Assembly: GCA_963760935.1 (NCBI GenBank)
Contig: CAVXFB010000008.1
Location: forward strand, 62,001-126,000
From: CAVXFB01 sp963760935
Lineage (GTDB): Bacteria; Planctomycetota; Planctomycetia; Pirellulales; Thermoguttaceae
Length of the DNA: 64,000 nt
Direction of reading: 5' to 3'
Position 1 is the stretch's first letter. Each line of letters starts with the position of its first letter. Positions 45,870 to 56,607 of the stretch are shown piece by piece. Under the pieces are notes generated by a model, which saw only the letters and a list, made by a program, of their open reading frames with translations, searched no databases and was not told the origin of the DNA. A program made the position numbers and the translations under genes.

Positions 45870-47369
45870 ATGGCGGCCATGGGCTATCTGCTGCCGATTG
45901 TTATGTTGTTGCTGGGAATCGCCCTGGGGCTCGCTCTGGGCGGTGTCGGCGGGTGGCTGCTGTTGCGGGCCAAGATCGCTGCGGCATTCGATCGTGGCCG
46001 AGGCGAATCCTCGACGCAAATGGCGGCCCTTAGCGAGCGGCTCGTTGGCCGCGAACAGTCGATCGACGATCTGCGCAACCGGCTCTGCGAAAAAGACGCC
46101 TCGCTGGTCGACCTTCAGCGGCAAGTTACCGCGCTTAGCACCAAGGCGGCCGAATTGAATCGGGCCTTGATCGAACAGCAGAAGCAGGCTCAGGAAAAGC
46201 TCGCGCTGTTGGACGACGCCAAGCGCAACTTGAGCGATGCCTTCAAGGCCCTGGCCGCCGATGCCCTGAAGAACAGCAACTCATCGTTCCTCGAATTGGC
46301 CAAGACGCAGCTCGAAAAGTTTCAAGAGGTTGCCAAGGGCGACCTCGACAAGCGACAGACGGCCATCGACGAATTGGTCAAGCCGGTCAAGGAATCGCTC
46401 GGCAAGGTCGATGCTAAGCTGCAAGAGATCGAAAAGACGCGGATCGAGGCCTACACGGGGCTGACGGAGCAAGTGCGACTCGCTTTCCGAGACGCAGAAG
46501 GAGCTGCGCGGCGAAACGGCCAATCTGGTCAAAGCGCTGCGGCGTCCGCAAGCCCGGGGCCGCTGGGGTGAAATCCAGTTGCGCCGCGTCGTCGAGATGG
46601 CGGGCATGCTCGAACATTGCGATTTTCTCGAGCAGCAGACCACCGACGGCGACGAAGGCCGACTGCGGCCCGATCTGGTCGTCAAGCTGCCGGGCCACAA
46701 GAACATCGTGGTCGACTCGAAGGCTCCGTTAGAAGCATATCTCGACGCCATCGAGGCCCCGGACGATGAGACCCGAGCGCTGAAGTTCAAGGACCACGCC
46801 CGGCAGGTGCGAAACCATATCGCCGCTCTGAGTCGGAAGTCATACTTCGAACAATTCGACTTCGCTCCGGAGTTCGTCGTGCTCTTCTTGCCCGGCGAAG
46901 TCTTCTTTAGCGCTGCGTTGGAACATGATCCATCGCTGATCGAATTGGGCGTAAGCCAGAACGTGATCATTGCCACGCCGACCACCCTCATTGCCCTCTT
47001 GCGCCCGTGGCCTATGGCTGGCGGCAGGAAACGCTGGCCGAAAACGCCAAGGCGATCAGCGAACTGGGCCAAGAGCTTTACAAGCGGCTTGCCGACTTGG
47101 GCCAACACATGCAGAGGGTCGGCAAGGGACTCAGTGCCGCGATAAATGCCTACAACGGCGCCGTCGGTTCGCTCGAATCGCGCGTCCTGGTCAGTGCCCG
47201 CCGCTTCAAAGACCTCGGGGCCGCCGCCATCGGGGCGGAAATCGACGAGGTGCTGCAAATCGAAACCTCTTCTCGGTTGCTTCAAGCGCCCGAGTTGTTG
47301 TGCAATAAGGACGGGAGCGACGAACTGCCGCGGCAGGTTCCCGATGCGGCTATTTCAGACGACAGTTAG
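45870..47369 (+). CDS. rmuC: DNA recombination protein RmuC, frame broken at 46479 and 47003
   Basis: RmuC limits DNA inversion events and is a predicted nuclease-fold protein. A membrane anchor (LLPIVMLLLGIALGLALGG) is followed by a long coiled coil, then the RmuC core (RGRWGEIQLRRVVEMAGML, VDSKAPLEAY, FLPGEVFFSAAL). One extra base at 46479 and one missing near 47003 break it; repaired, it encodes 499 residues ending SDELPRQVPDAAISDDS. ATG 45870 or 45879 may be the start. Uncorrected, three pieces appear. Confidence 0.88.
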
Positions 47370-47524
47370 GCACGCGGTGCCTGACCGACAGAAGAATGCC
47401 CGGCGTCACTTCTTTTCTTCGAAAGACGTTTCGTCCGTTGCCAGAGCTGCCACGCCGGACGTGGTCGGCTGTTGGCCCGTAGAACTATTGGGCTCCCCCG
47501 ACTTCCACTCGCTGACCAACAGTG

Positions 47525-47605
47525 TCGTGTACCACGGGCTGACGTTCGCCCCTGACCCCTGACCCCTGACCACTAACCATTCGCCACTAACCACTCGCCA
47601 CTACT
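47525..47605. repeat. Short tandem repeats past rmuC
   Basis: The sequence is made of CCCCTGA units and then CACTAACCA/CGCCACTAACCA units. It separates the convergent rmuC and TPR genes and contains no gene; a frame across it is repeat translation. Confidence 0.55.
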
Positions 47606-49617
47606 TCACACTCTCTCTCGCGCGCGATGCCAGTTTCTGGTAGCGTTCGGCCTGATTCGTCGAGCCGAGCTTCCGGTGCATGGTGGCGAGGTTTGCGTAG
47701 GGGACGGCGAGGGCGGACCGATCGAGATTGCCTTGTTCGACGGCGAGCTCCATCGACTTGATGCCTTTTTCGGTCAGCCCGATGGCCTTCTGTTGCTGGC
47801 CCGCCTCCCAGAAGGAAACGCCCATGCTGACAAAGGCTTCGCCGTGGCGCCCCAATTCGGCCGCCAGGTCGCTAGGCGACGGTTTTTCCATAAGCGGTAT
47901 GGCCTTCTCGAACCACTCGATTGCCGAGCGATGATCGTGACGGCCGACGGCCTGGATTGCGCCAAGACGGAAGTAGAGGCGGCCCAGCGCCAGCGCCGAC
48001 GCACTTGATTGCTTGGCTTCGTGGGCCTTGGCCAGATACCCGGCCGCCCGCTGGCCGAGCTTCATTGCCGTATCGTTATCCGACCGCAACTGATAGACCT
48101 GCGCCGCATCGGACAACGCGCCGCCGAGATCGGATTCGAGTTGCGCTCTATGGATTGGATCGCTCGTGGCGGCAATCGCTTCTTCGCCGGCTGTCAACAT
48201 CGCCTTGAGCGTCACTTCGGGATCGATAACGCCGCGAAGGGCCACGTAATCGGCCATCGCTTGCACGTAAACTTGCAGGAGCATCTCCTGGCCCGCGCCT
48301 TCACTGCTCACCAGATCGTTGGCGACGGCCACCGCGCGTTCAAGCCAACGAGCGGCCGCTTTGTTCTTGTCTTTCCATTGGCCAAACGCGATGTCGCGGG
48401 CCGCGCCGAGATGTGCGTCCAGAAGCACCTCTTTGGCAGCCACGCGAATCGCCGGATGCGGATCGGATGTGAGTGAGTCGGCTACTTGCAGGGCCTGGCT
48501 GTGGAACGTCATGGCCTTGCGGTAGTCTGGCATCGCGCCAGAGGCCGTCAAGTCGCCGATCAGGCACAACGCCCGAGCCTTTACGTGCGGCCGCTGCTGG
48601 CTGTTGTCGACCGCCTTCTGCGCCTCGTCGATGGCTTCGGATATGCGGCCGAGTTGGCTCAGAGCTTGAGCAAGCGTCACGCGGTAGTGCGGATTGCCGG
48701 GCTCAAGCCGAACGGCGTTGCTCGCTGCCTTCGCCGCCTTTTCGTATTGTTCTATCGCGGCAAGCACCCGAGCGTGCAGCCAATGTGCGCGTGCGTTGTC
48801 TGGCTCCAACGCCAATGCCTGCTCCAAATCGCGGCGGCTCAGGTCGCGGCGGCTGTCGAGCATTGTCTCGGCGCAGCACAAATGGCTCGGCCGAAATAGG
48901 CTCCAGAACTAGCTGCGACACCTTCATCGAGGGCTTGTCGCTCGCGACGCTGGCCTCGAAGGCAAACAGCACTCCGCGCTCGGGATAGGAAAGCCCGATC
49001 ACTTCGCCCATTTCGTTCGAGACTAGCACGGGCCGGATCGTGGCCAGGTCAAGCTGCTTGGCAACGCCGTCGGCCGGAAAAGCCTTGTCGAATCGGACGA
49101 TGATCGAAGCTACTTTGCTGCCCGAATAACTGACCTCGACGCGGTTGAACGGCTCGACGCTGTACAATTGCACCAGCGAGCCGTGTTGGGTGGCGCTTCT
49201 TTTCGCTTTTCCCCAAGCCTTCTCCACATCGTCCTTCGTCGATATGCCGGGAACGACGCCCTTGAAACTGGCCGCCTCGATCGCCACCGGGCCGCCTTCC
49301 ATCGAGTCGGGAATTGGCTGCAGTGGCTCGTCAGTCGCGCTCGCACTGCCCGCCGCCGTGGTGCTCGGGGCCTCGACTATCGTTGGTGTCCTGGGTCGCG
49401 ATGCCACTTCGATCGGTTGCTTCACAGCCGGTCGGCGCTTGGCGGGCGTAGGCGAGGTTTTTGCCTTCACGGCCGGCGACGTTACATTCGCCGACGTTGC
49501 TGCCGTCGAGACCCCAGCCTTAGGCTGGGGAATCTCGTCATCAGCTAGCGCCGCCGAACTGAGCAAAGCTAACGCCGTCAATAGAAGGACAAGACTCCAT
49601 AGGCATTTGCACCGCAT
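47601..49617 (-). CDS. Secreted TPR protein, frame broken near 48868
   Basis: ATG 49617 begins a signal peptide (MRCKCLWSLVLLLTALALLSSAALA), then a Pro/Ala-rich linker and a small beta domain (FKGVVPGISTKDDVEKAWGK, VEVSYSGSKVASIIVRFDKAF). One extra base near 48868 then shifts the frame. The remaining 420 residues are helical TPR-like repeats (LEQALALEPDNARAHWLHARVL, NPHYRVTLAQALSQLGRISEAID). Repaired length is 671 residues. The beta unit resembles a small lipoprotein-like domain; the whole is probably a periplasmic scaffold or assembly factor. Function is unknown. Confidence 0.75.
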
Positions 49618-49798
49618 CGCGCATTTCCTCCTTGAATCTCGCTGGGCATACCGGGCACCCCCGCAGATTATCGGTCGCGGAGTTTACCCATTATGGCCAA
49701 ACCGCGTCCAGACCGAATTTCCCCCTTCTTGGGATTTTTTCGATCCCGGCGTTGGGTGGCACGGCCCGAGGTATGAAGGCCATACTGAGTCAGCGCCA

Positions 49799-50910
49799 TC
49801 ATTCCCTTCGTCCGTCCCTCGTCCCGCTCCTCTCGCCGTCCATTAACGATCGAATTGCCTGGACTTGCTCCGGCGTAAATGGGACGGCTGCGGCTGGTGG
49901 GGGCGGATGGGGGATTAGGCGGTTCGCGATCGCGTCGAGCAATTCGTTCGTGCCTTCGCCCGTCAGGGCGCTGATTGCGAGCCCCGCCGGCCGCCGGCCT
50001 GGGGCAGCCGGCAGATCGCACTTGTTGTGGACCCGTAGCGCCTTGGGCCACTCTTGCGTCAATCGCTGATTCGCCTCCGACCACGGCTGGCTGCGATCGA
50101 AGACGAGAATCGCCAGATCAGCCGTGGCGATCCGTGAGTTGGCCAGTTCGATGCCGGCCTGTTCGAGCGGATCAGCCGCTTGGCGCAGCCCCGCCGTATC
50201 GCAGAGTTCGACCGGCCAGCCGTCAATGGCCGTAGTGACCGTCACAGCGTCGCGGGTGGTGCCCGGTGTTACGTGGACGATGGCCCGATCGTAGCCCGCC
50301 AGGGTGTTCATGAGGCTGCTCTTGCCGGCATTGACCGGGCCGGCGAGAACCACTTGCCACGGTTGCACGAGATGCCGCCCCAGTTCAGCCCGCCCGAGAA
50401 GCGTATCGACCTGTCGTTGTGCCGAGCCGCTATCGCCACGAGCGAGCGACGAGCGTACCTCGTCCAGCGCACGAGTGAGTGCCCCATTGTACTGATCCAA
50501 GAGAATCGCGGCGACACGTTCGGTTTTGGCATCCGCCAACGCCACGAGCGCCGCCGCGGCAATTGCATCGGAATGATGCGCGGCCGCCCACTGGCGCCAC
50601 GTGAGCCGCTGGCAGCCGGCAGCAACAAGCGATTTCTCGATCCTCTCGGCGGCAGCTATTCCGCCGTGACAATGCACCTCGACTGTGCCATCGGCGTGAC
50701 GGCGGACCACAACCTCCTCAGCATGTTCCAGGCCGAACTGGCCCACAACCAGCCGATCCGCGGCAAGCTCATCCAGTTGCCGGCCGCCCGCGCGCGGAAT
50801 TGCGACTGCACTGCCCGGATCGCGCCGGGCCCTTCGATCCGCAGCGTGGCCACCGCGCCGCGTCCGAGCGGCGTGAGCTGAATGACCCTAAGTGTCGATG
50901 GCTGCATCAT
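49799..50910 (-). CDS. MnmE/TrmE-like GTPase lacking the C-terminal Cys motif, frame broken near 50782
   Basis: The N-terminus (TLRVIQLTPLGRGAVATLRIEGPGAI) and HCHGGIAAAERI match the MnmE N-terminal domain. The G domain has GPVNAGKSS, TPGTTRD, CDTAG and NKCD. One base is missing near 50782; the repaired product is about 370 residues. Bona fide MnmE has about 450 residues and ends in CxGK, which carries the Cys used in wobble-uridine modification. Here the protein ends FTPEQVQAIRSLMDGERSG with no Cys. It may be a reduced planctomycete version with a changed role. The start (ATG 50910, 50907 or 50922) is uncertain. Confidence 0.8.
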
Positions 50911-50949
50911 GTTTTTTCTCATAGTACGTCCGCCGCGTGCACACTTCAA

Positions 50950-51195
50950 CCGCCGCTTGCAGCCGTCGCGAGTAGTTGCTACGCGGGTGGCACCGATAGC
51001 TTCGCTATCGGTGTGCCGGCAGGCACAAAAGGTCACTGCGGCAAATACAACACCTCTCGCGGCTGCGCCGCACCGATAGTCGAGCTATCGGTGCCACCCC
51101 GTGGACCATTGAAATGCCTACTGGGCTGCCGGATGATCACCACAATCCCCTGCTGCGCTCCCGCCGCTTGCAGCCGTCGCGAGTAGTTGCTACGC
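50950..51195. repeat. Hairpin element flanked by perfect 35-bp direct repeats
   Basis: The 35-bp repeats (50950-50984 and 51161-51195) are identical. Between them lie two strong hairpins built on CACCGATAG/CTATCGGTG (about 50990-51014 and 51070-51094). The part 51012-51097 recurs inverted at 61090-61175. There is no gene in this interval; rnhB-like starts 9 bp past it. Confidence 0.75.
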
Positions 51196-51203
51196 TGATC
51201 CGC

Positions 51204-52175
51204 ATGGGATTCCTTGTCGGCACGGATGAAGCGGGATACGGCCCGAATCTCGGCCCGCTGGTGATTTCCGCAACGGCATGGGAAGCGCCGGACGGCGTCG
51301 GCGGCGAAGACCTCCTTGCTCGGCTGGGCGGCGTCATTGCCTCCACGCTCGATGCGGTTTGCAAGACCGCCGGCCCATATGTGGCGATGGCCGATTCAAA
51401 AGTGCTCTACTCGCCGACAAAGGGCCTGGGCCACCTCGAACGCGGCGTGTTTGCAGGCTTGGGATTGCTAGGCTTCCAACCGCGAACGTGGCGCGAAATA
51501 TGGCGGAGCATGGCGCCGGAGTCGATCGCGCCGATGCCTTCGATTCCTTGGTACGCGGGCTACGATGCCCCGGCCCCGCTGGCATGCGATGCCGACGACA
51601 TCGAACGGTTGGTCGCCACCTTGAAGATCGGACTTGCTGCGGCCGGTGTCCGGCTGATTGGCATGCAAAGCCGCGTCGTCTTCGAGCAGGAATTCAACGA
51701 CCTGCTAGACAACCACAGCACAAAGGGCGACGCTCTGTCGCACGCGACTCTCGAGTTGGCTGCGCGGATGGTCGCGGCGCTGCCGCCCGGCCCGGTGTCG
51801 ATGGTCTGCGATAAGCACGGTGGGCGAGACTACTACATGCCAGTGCTGACGCATCACTTTCCCGAATGGTTGATCGAAGTTCGCGTCGAAGGCCGCCGTC
51901 GCAGCGAGTATCGCTTTGGGCCGCCCGAGCGGCGCGTCGACGTCTGTTTCCGCTCTGAAGGCGAAGCGAGCCTGCCCGCCGCACTGGCATCGATGGCGTC
52001 GAAATATCTTCGCGAGTTGGCCATGCGCTCGCTAAATCACTACTGGTGCGGGCGCGTGCCGGGCTTGCAGCCAACCGCCGGATATCCTCAGGACGCTAAG
52101 CGCTTTCGCGCCGACGTCGCCGAGACGCAATCGCGGCTGAAAATTTCTGATCGGGCAATGTGGCGAATGAAATAG
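51204..52175 (+). CDS. RNase HII-like nuclease
   Basis: This 323-residue protein begins GFLVGTDEAGYGPNLGPLVISA, the RNase HII active-site strand with Asp and Glu. A further acidic residue is in MVCDKHGGRDYY. It is far longer than RNase HII (about 200 residues) and holds an inserted region (FQPRTWREIWRSMAPESIAP), as in a planctomycete subgroup. Likely role: cutting RNA in RNA-DNA hybrids. No ribosome site is visible before ATG 51204. It lies directly behind the hairpin element at 51195 and before sixA on the same strand. Confidence 0.75.
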   Translation: MGFLVGTDEAGYGPNLGPLVISATAWEAPDGVGGEDLLARLGGVIASTLDAVCKTAGPYVAMADSKVLYSPTKGLGHLERGVFAGLGLLGFQPRTWREIWRSMAPESIAPMPSIPWYAGYDAPAPLACDADDIERLVATLKIGLAAAGVRLIGMQSRVVFEQEFNDLLDNHSTKGDALSHATLELAARMVAALPPGPVSMVCDKHGGRDYYMPVLTHHFPEWLIEVRVEGRRRSEYRFGPPERRVDVCFRSEGEASLPAALASMASKYLRELAMRSLNHYWCGRVPGLQPTAGYPQDAKRFRADVAETQSRLKISDRAMWRMK

Positions 52176-52188
52176 CGGGGGAACGCTC

Positions 52189-52683
52189 ATGGATCTCTAC
52201 ATCGTGCGTCATGCTTGGGCCGGCCAACGCGGCGATCCGCGGTGGCTCAACGATGATCTGCGGCCGCTTACCGAAGACGGCAAGGAGCGGTTCGCCAAAG
52301 TTGCGGCGAAATTGGTGGAACGGGGTATGGTCCCGCAACTGATCGCCACCAGCCCGCTGGTGCGCTGCGTCGAGACGGCGAAGCTGCTGTCAGCGGCCGT
52401 CGGCAAAGTGAAGATCGTCGACGTCGAGCAGCTTCGCCCGGGCAACAGCGACCTTGAAGGTCTTCTTGATTGGACTGCCCATGCAGCGCGAACTCATCCG
52501 CGGATTGCCTGGGTGGGCCATGCCCCCGATGTCGACCGCATCGCTGCGGCCTTGATCGGCGATGGCTCCAGCCTTATTCGCTTCGCCAAAGGCGGTGTCG
52601 CGAATATCCACTTTGACGGGCAGCCCGCCTTTAGCGCCGGCGAGCTGCAATGGGTTGTGACGGCGAAACTCCTCGGATGCTAG
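52189..52683 (+). CDS. sixA: SixA-like phosphohistidine phosphatase
   Basis: This 164-residue histidine-phosphatase fold protein has the catalytic RHA motif at the N-terminus (LYIVRHAWAG) and the second catalytic His in WVGHAPDVDRIA. SixA removes phosphate from phosphohistidine on signalling proteins such as HPt domains. It follows the RNase HII-like gene by 13 bp with a GGGG-type site, so it is probably in one transcript. The substrate here is unknown. Confidence 0.88.
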   Translation: MDLYIVRHAWAGQRGDPRWLNDDLRPLTEDGKERFAKVAAKLVERGMVPQLIATSPLVRCVETAKLLSAAVGKVKIVDVEQLRPGNSDLEGLLDWTAHAARTHPRIAWVGHAPDVDRIAAALIGDGSSLIRFAKGGVANIHFDGQPAFSAGELQWVVTAKLLGC

Positions 52684-52874
52684 AGGACGCGGGGCAGGCA
52701 TTTCTATCTGTCGCATGCCAATTTCCGTCTACCCGGCTTCTGCGTGGATGCGAGTGCCTAACCTATTGCTACCATCGCGCGTGCCGCTCGGCGGCCCTCC
52801 GGCCTTCCCTTGTCGGAGGTTATCGCAGCCCGTAGACTAGATACAGATAAAGAACCTCTACAATCAGAAGTGCC

Positions 52875-53309
52875 ATGCCTCCGGACGAGGAAGATATCTA
52901 TCAAGAGCGGATTCAGGATCACTACGAGGATCCGTACCATCGTGGGCGGTGTCCGCACTGCACGCACGCGCATGAGGACACCAACCCCTTGTGCGGCGAC
53001 GTCATCCGTTTGGAATTGCAGATCGACGATGCGGGAACGCTCAAAGATGTGTACTTCAACGGCGACGGCTGCTGCATTAGCCAGGCGGCCGCCTCGATGC
53101 TTGTCGAAAAGTTTGATGGCAAGCGGGTCGAGGACGTAAAGAAGTTTACCGCCAAAGACATGCTCGATCTGTTCGGCGCCCGATTGACGCCCAACCGGCA
53201 GAAATGTTGCCTGTTGTCATGGCGGGTGCTTCAGACGGCCGTCTTTTCGCCCGCCCAGGGCGACGGCGCCAAAGACAGTTCATCGACGACGGCCCAGAGG
53301 CCTTCATGA
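52875..53309 (+). CDS. sufU: Iron-sulfur cluster scaffold SufU/IscU-type
   Basis: SufU accepts sulfur from SufS in Fe-S cluster assembly. The 144-residue protein has the three conserved Cys regions: NPLCGD, DGCCISQAAASML and NRQKCCLLSW. Its N-terminus holds an added CPHCTHAH motif, which could bind zinc. The stop overlaps the start of sufS by the ATGA pattern, so translation is coupled. Confidence 0.92.
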   Translation: MPPDEEDIYQERIQDHYEDPYHRGRCPHCTHAHEDTNPLCGDVIRLELQIDDAGTLKDVYFNGDGCCISQAAASMLVEKFDGKRVEDVKKFTAKDMLDLFGARLTPNRQKCCLLSWRVLQTAVFSPAQGDGAKDSSSTTAQRPS

Positions 53310-54595
53310 CGACGGTTACCAAAGCGGCGACGTTCAGCCCGGAACGATTTCGGCCCGATTTCCCCATTCTCTCCCGCACGGTCCACGACGGTGTGCCGCT
53401 GGTGTATCTTGACAATTCCGCGACTAGCCAACATCCGCGGCAAGTAATCCAGACGATCGTCGATGTCTACCAGCAGCATTACGCGAATGTCCATCGCGGC
53501 ATCCACACGCTGTCGGAGGAGATCGACGAGTTGTACGAGGGGGCGAGGGAAAAGGTCCGCGAGTTTATCAACGCCCCCGGCGGGCTCCGCGAAGATGACA
53601 GCCCGTCGACGACCGAGCAGGTCATTTTCACCTCCGGCGCCACGCATTCGATCAATCTTGTCGCCCGAAGCTGGGGTGACGCCAACGTGCAGCCCGGCGA
53701 CGAAATTCTGCTGACCGAAATGGAGCATCATTCCAACATGGTGCCTTGGTACCAGTTGGCCGAGCGTCGCGGCGCCGTCGTGCGCCACATTCCGCTGACC
53801 GACGATGGACGCCTGCGAATGGATGCGTTGGATAGCCTGTTGACCAAGCGGACGAAAATAGTGGCCGTGACGGCTGTCTCTAACGTACTCGGCACGATCA
53901 ATCCCATCGACGAGATCATCCAAAGAGCCCACGAGGTCGGAGCGCTGGTGCTTGTCGATGGAGCGCAAAGCGTGCCCCACATGAAGATCGACGTGCAGGC
54001 CCTCGACGTCGACTTTCTGGCCTTCAGCGGACACAAAATGCTCGGGCCCTCGGGCGTCGGCGTGTTGTACGGCAAGCGAGAACTGCTCGATGCGATGCCC
54101 CCGTTTCTCGGCGGCGGCGGTATGATCAAGGAAGTGACGCTCGAGGGCTTTCGCCCTGGTTATTTGCCATGCAAATTTGAGGCCGGCACGCCGCCGATTG
54201 TGCCCGCCATCGCCTTGGGTACGGCCATCGATTATCTCAATGCCGTGGGGCTCGATCAAATCGCCGCGCACGAGCATCGGCTAACCGTGCGCGCGCACGA
54301 GGTGCTCGATGCGGTCGACGGCGTGCGGATCATCGGCCCGGCGCCTGCATATAAGACGGGCATTGTCAGCTTCGTTTTCAGTTCCGGCCGGCCGCACGCG
54401 CACGATGTGGCCCAAGTGTTGGATCGCTACGGTGTGGCGATCCGTGCGGGCCACCATTGCACCATGCCGCTGCACAAGCGTTTCGGCGTGGCGGCCACGG
54501 CCCGGGCAAGCTTCTATCTCTACAACACCCTGGCCGAGGTCGACAAACTGGGCGAGGCATTGGAGAACGTTAAGCACGTCTTCCGCCGGCACTGA
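53306..54595 (+). CDS. sufS: Cysteine desulfurase SufS
   Basis: SufS takes sulfur from cysteine, using PLP, for Fe-S cluster building. The 429-residue protein has the PLP Lys in DVDFLAFSGHKMLGPSG, the persulfide Cys in RAGHHCTMPLHKRFG, and a YLDNSATSQHPRQV N-terminus. The start is ATG 53306, overlapping the sufU stop. The gene ends only 10 bp before the 3' end of the group II intron on the opposite strand. Other suf genes (sufBCD) are not in the window. Confidence 0.95.
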   Translation: MTTVTKAATFSPERFRPDFPILSRTVHDGVPLVYLDNSATSQHPRQVIQTIVDVYQQHYANVHRGIHTLSEEIDELYEGAREKVREFINAPGGLREDDSPSTTEQVIFTSGATHSINLVARSWGDANVQPGDEILLTEMEHHSNMVPWYQLAERRGAVVRHIPLTDDGRLRMDALDSLLTKRTKIVAVTAVSNVLGTINPIDEIIQRAHEVGALVLVDGAQSVPHMKIDVQALDVDFLAFSGHKMLGPSGVGVLYGKRELLDAMPPFLGGGGMIKEVTLEGFRPGYLPCKFEAGTPPIVPAIALGTAIDYLNAVGLDQIAAHEHRLTVRAHEVLDAVDGVRIIGPAPAYKTGIVSFVFSSGRPHAHDVAQVLDRYGVAIRAGHHCTMPLHKRFGVAATARASFYLYNTLAEVDKLGEALENVKHVFRRH

Positions 54596-54606
54596 AGCGA
54601 CTCTCA

Positions 54607-54678
54607 TCGGGTAGGAGGGGGCGTTGCCGCCCCCGTCCTCCCACACGACCGTGCGTACGGTTCCGTACACGGCGGTTC
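54607..54678 (-). ncRNA. Group II intron domains V and VI
   Basis: Domain V (about 54647-54678) forms CCGTG-TACG paired with CGTA-CACGG around a GAAC loop, with the typical two-base CG bulge. Domain VI has stem GGGGGCG/CGCCCCC and an unpaired A in the 3' strand, a few nucleotides from the splice end, as expected for the branch point. The maturase stop codon overlaps the start of domain V. Confidence 0.7.
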
Positions 54679-55940
54679 AGATTAAACGCTTAAAACGCTG
54701 TGACTCGGTAATAAGGCTCACCAGACCGAGCTGGTGCAGATAACGGGTCGGGACCGCTTGGTTCATGTGGCTTGCGCCGGCATTCCACCAAGGGCCATGC
54801 CCGTTGGTCGCGGAAGTCCACGCTCGGGCGTGGTCCAGTCCGCGTCGCATCAGTTCGCGGGCGCGAGTCCAGTTTCGCTTCCACTGCCGCCAAAGAATGG
54901 CCCGCAGTTTCCGGCGAATCCACTGGTCCAGTTCCTCGAACGTGATCCGAATCTGCGATTTCCGGTAGTACGACACCCAACCGCGAAGCACTGGACGCAA
55001 TTCCTCCAACACGCGACGAAGGCTACGCCCTCGACCACGCCGGAAAATCGTCCGAAGTTTCTCCTTCAATCGTTTCACCGACTGAGGCGACACCTTCAGC
55101 TTTGGTTGGCGATGCGGCGTCACCGTATAGCCCAGGAACTTGCGGTTCCAGGGCCGGTCCACCGCACTCTTCTCTCGATTGACCTTCAAACGCAAACGTT
55201 CCCGAAGGAATCGCTCGACCGACGACAAAACGCGTTCGCCCGCCGCTTTCGACCGCACATAGATGTTGCAATCGTCGGCGTATCGGACGAATCGGTGCCC
55301 ACGCCGCTGAAGCTCGCTATCCAACTCGTCGAGCAGGATGTTGCTCAGCAGCGGCGAGAGCGGGCCGCCTTGCGGCGTCCCTTCCGTGCGTTGCGTCACC
55401 AGTCCATCTTCCATCATGCCCGCCTGCAAGTAGCGGCGGATCAGACGAAGGATGCGTTTGTCTTCGATGTGCCGAGCCATCCGCGACATCAAGATGTCAT
55501 GGTTGACCCGATCGAAGAACTTCTCCAGATCCATGTCCACCACCCAGCGATGCCCGGCCTCGATGTACTCCCGCGCCGATCAATCGCTTGATGGGCGCTG
55601 CGTCTCGGACGAAAGCCGAAGCTTTGGTCCGAAAATCGAGGATCGAAGTATCGCTGCAACACTTGGTTGAGGGCCTGTTGAATCAGTCGATCGAGAACCG
55701 TCGGAATGCCCAGCATCCGCACGCCTTTGCCGCCCGGCTTGGGGATTTCCACCTTCCGAACCGGCGAGGGACGATACGTACCGCTGAGCAGTTCTTCCCG
55801 GATGGCCTCCCAGCAGGCTTGGAGCAAGGGCTTCAAGCCGTCAACGGTGATTCCGTCAACGCCCGGACGCCCTTGTTGCCAACCACCTGCCGGTAAGCCG
55901 CCAGCATGTTCTTAGGGCATACAACCTCCTCCATCGTCAT
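54677..55940 (-). CDS. Group II intron reverse transcriptase/maturase, frame broken twice
   Basis: This protein helps the intron splice and copies it into DNA. ATG 55940 (MTMEEVVCPKNMLAAYRQVV) opens the RT domain. It includes QSFGFRPRRSAHQAI, VVDMDLEKFFDRVNHDIL and the catalytic FVRYADDCN. The maturase X domain (RPVLRGWVSYYRKS) and a short basic tail follow. No HNH endonuclease is present. Missing bases near 55872 (before PGVDGITVDG) and near 55578 (before AREYIEAG) break the frame; repaired length is 421 residues, normal for class C. Confidence 0.88.
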
Positions 55941-56607
55941 CAAGGTCTTCTCGCCGACGTGCTCATTACATGCCGTGCCTGCTTGATGCGCGCAGACCGT
56001 GCTCTCGGCGGTTCCGCCGCCTACCCTCCGGTTGCGATCCGGCTTTCCAGCCATCTTGTCTGCATCTCGTTCAGGCATCGAATGCTCTGCGTCGGTTCGG
56101 TCTAATCTGTTCGGCCCTTCGGCACGTCGATGCGGCCTTGCGATCCCCGGCCGTTTCTCCCCTTTCGGGCGAGTGTCTCGATCGAGCGGGCCGCCGGCCC
56201 GCGACTACTATGGCCTCGGCTGACTTCTGTCGTCCCTTCGGCCCGCCTTGCGACGGGCCTAGCCATTGGCAGGACGACAGATCTCTCAGGGTAAGGCGCG
56301 TGACTTTCCTCCCATACACCCGCCGCATATACGCCGAACCGGTCCGAATGACGTTGGGCTTCGAGTCTATTGGCCCTCTCGCCCACCGGTTCGACGCCTC
56401 GTATGCGATTCATGTTCTTCGGGCCAGGAGTTTGCCTGCCGCTTCCTTCGGACTCCGCCTCACGGCGGACGCCCTTGCGTTTCGGCTAGGAGTTCCTGTC
56501 ATTAAGGTCTCCGCCGGGACTCTCACCCGGCCAGTCACTTCCCGGCTCGCTTTCGCTACCCGGTTGACAGCGTCAGGTATGACGCTGCGCGTCATGCCTG
56601 ACGCACC

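Larger units (their letters stand above)
54606..56606 (-). mobile_element. Group II intron, class C-like, inserted behind the rpoD terminator
   Basis: The 2.0-kb element begins GTGCGTC at 56606 (minus strand) and ends CCTACCCGAT at 54606. It encodes an intron maturase and a recognisable domain V and VI at its 3' end. The 5' end sits 1-2 bases after the T9 run of the rpoD terminator. Insertion behind intrinsic terminators, and an encoded protein without an endonuclease domain, are the two known marks of bacterial class C introns. Confidence 0.85.

Noticed and set aside
47406..47594. 62-codon minus-strand frame past rmuC
   Set aside because: It is mostly translation of CCCCTGA and CACTAACCA repeats.
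13700..55900. Reading the frame breaks as phase variation or programmed frameshifting
   Set aside because: They lack slippery signals in most cases, run in both directions and hit constitutive biosynthetic genes; sequence error is simpler. Only the IS630 A7 run is a reasonable candidate for slippage.
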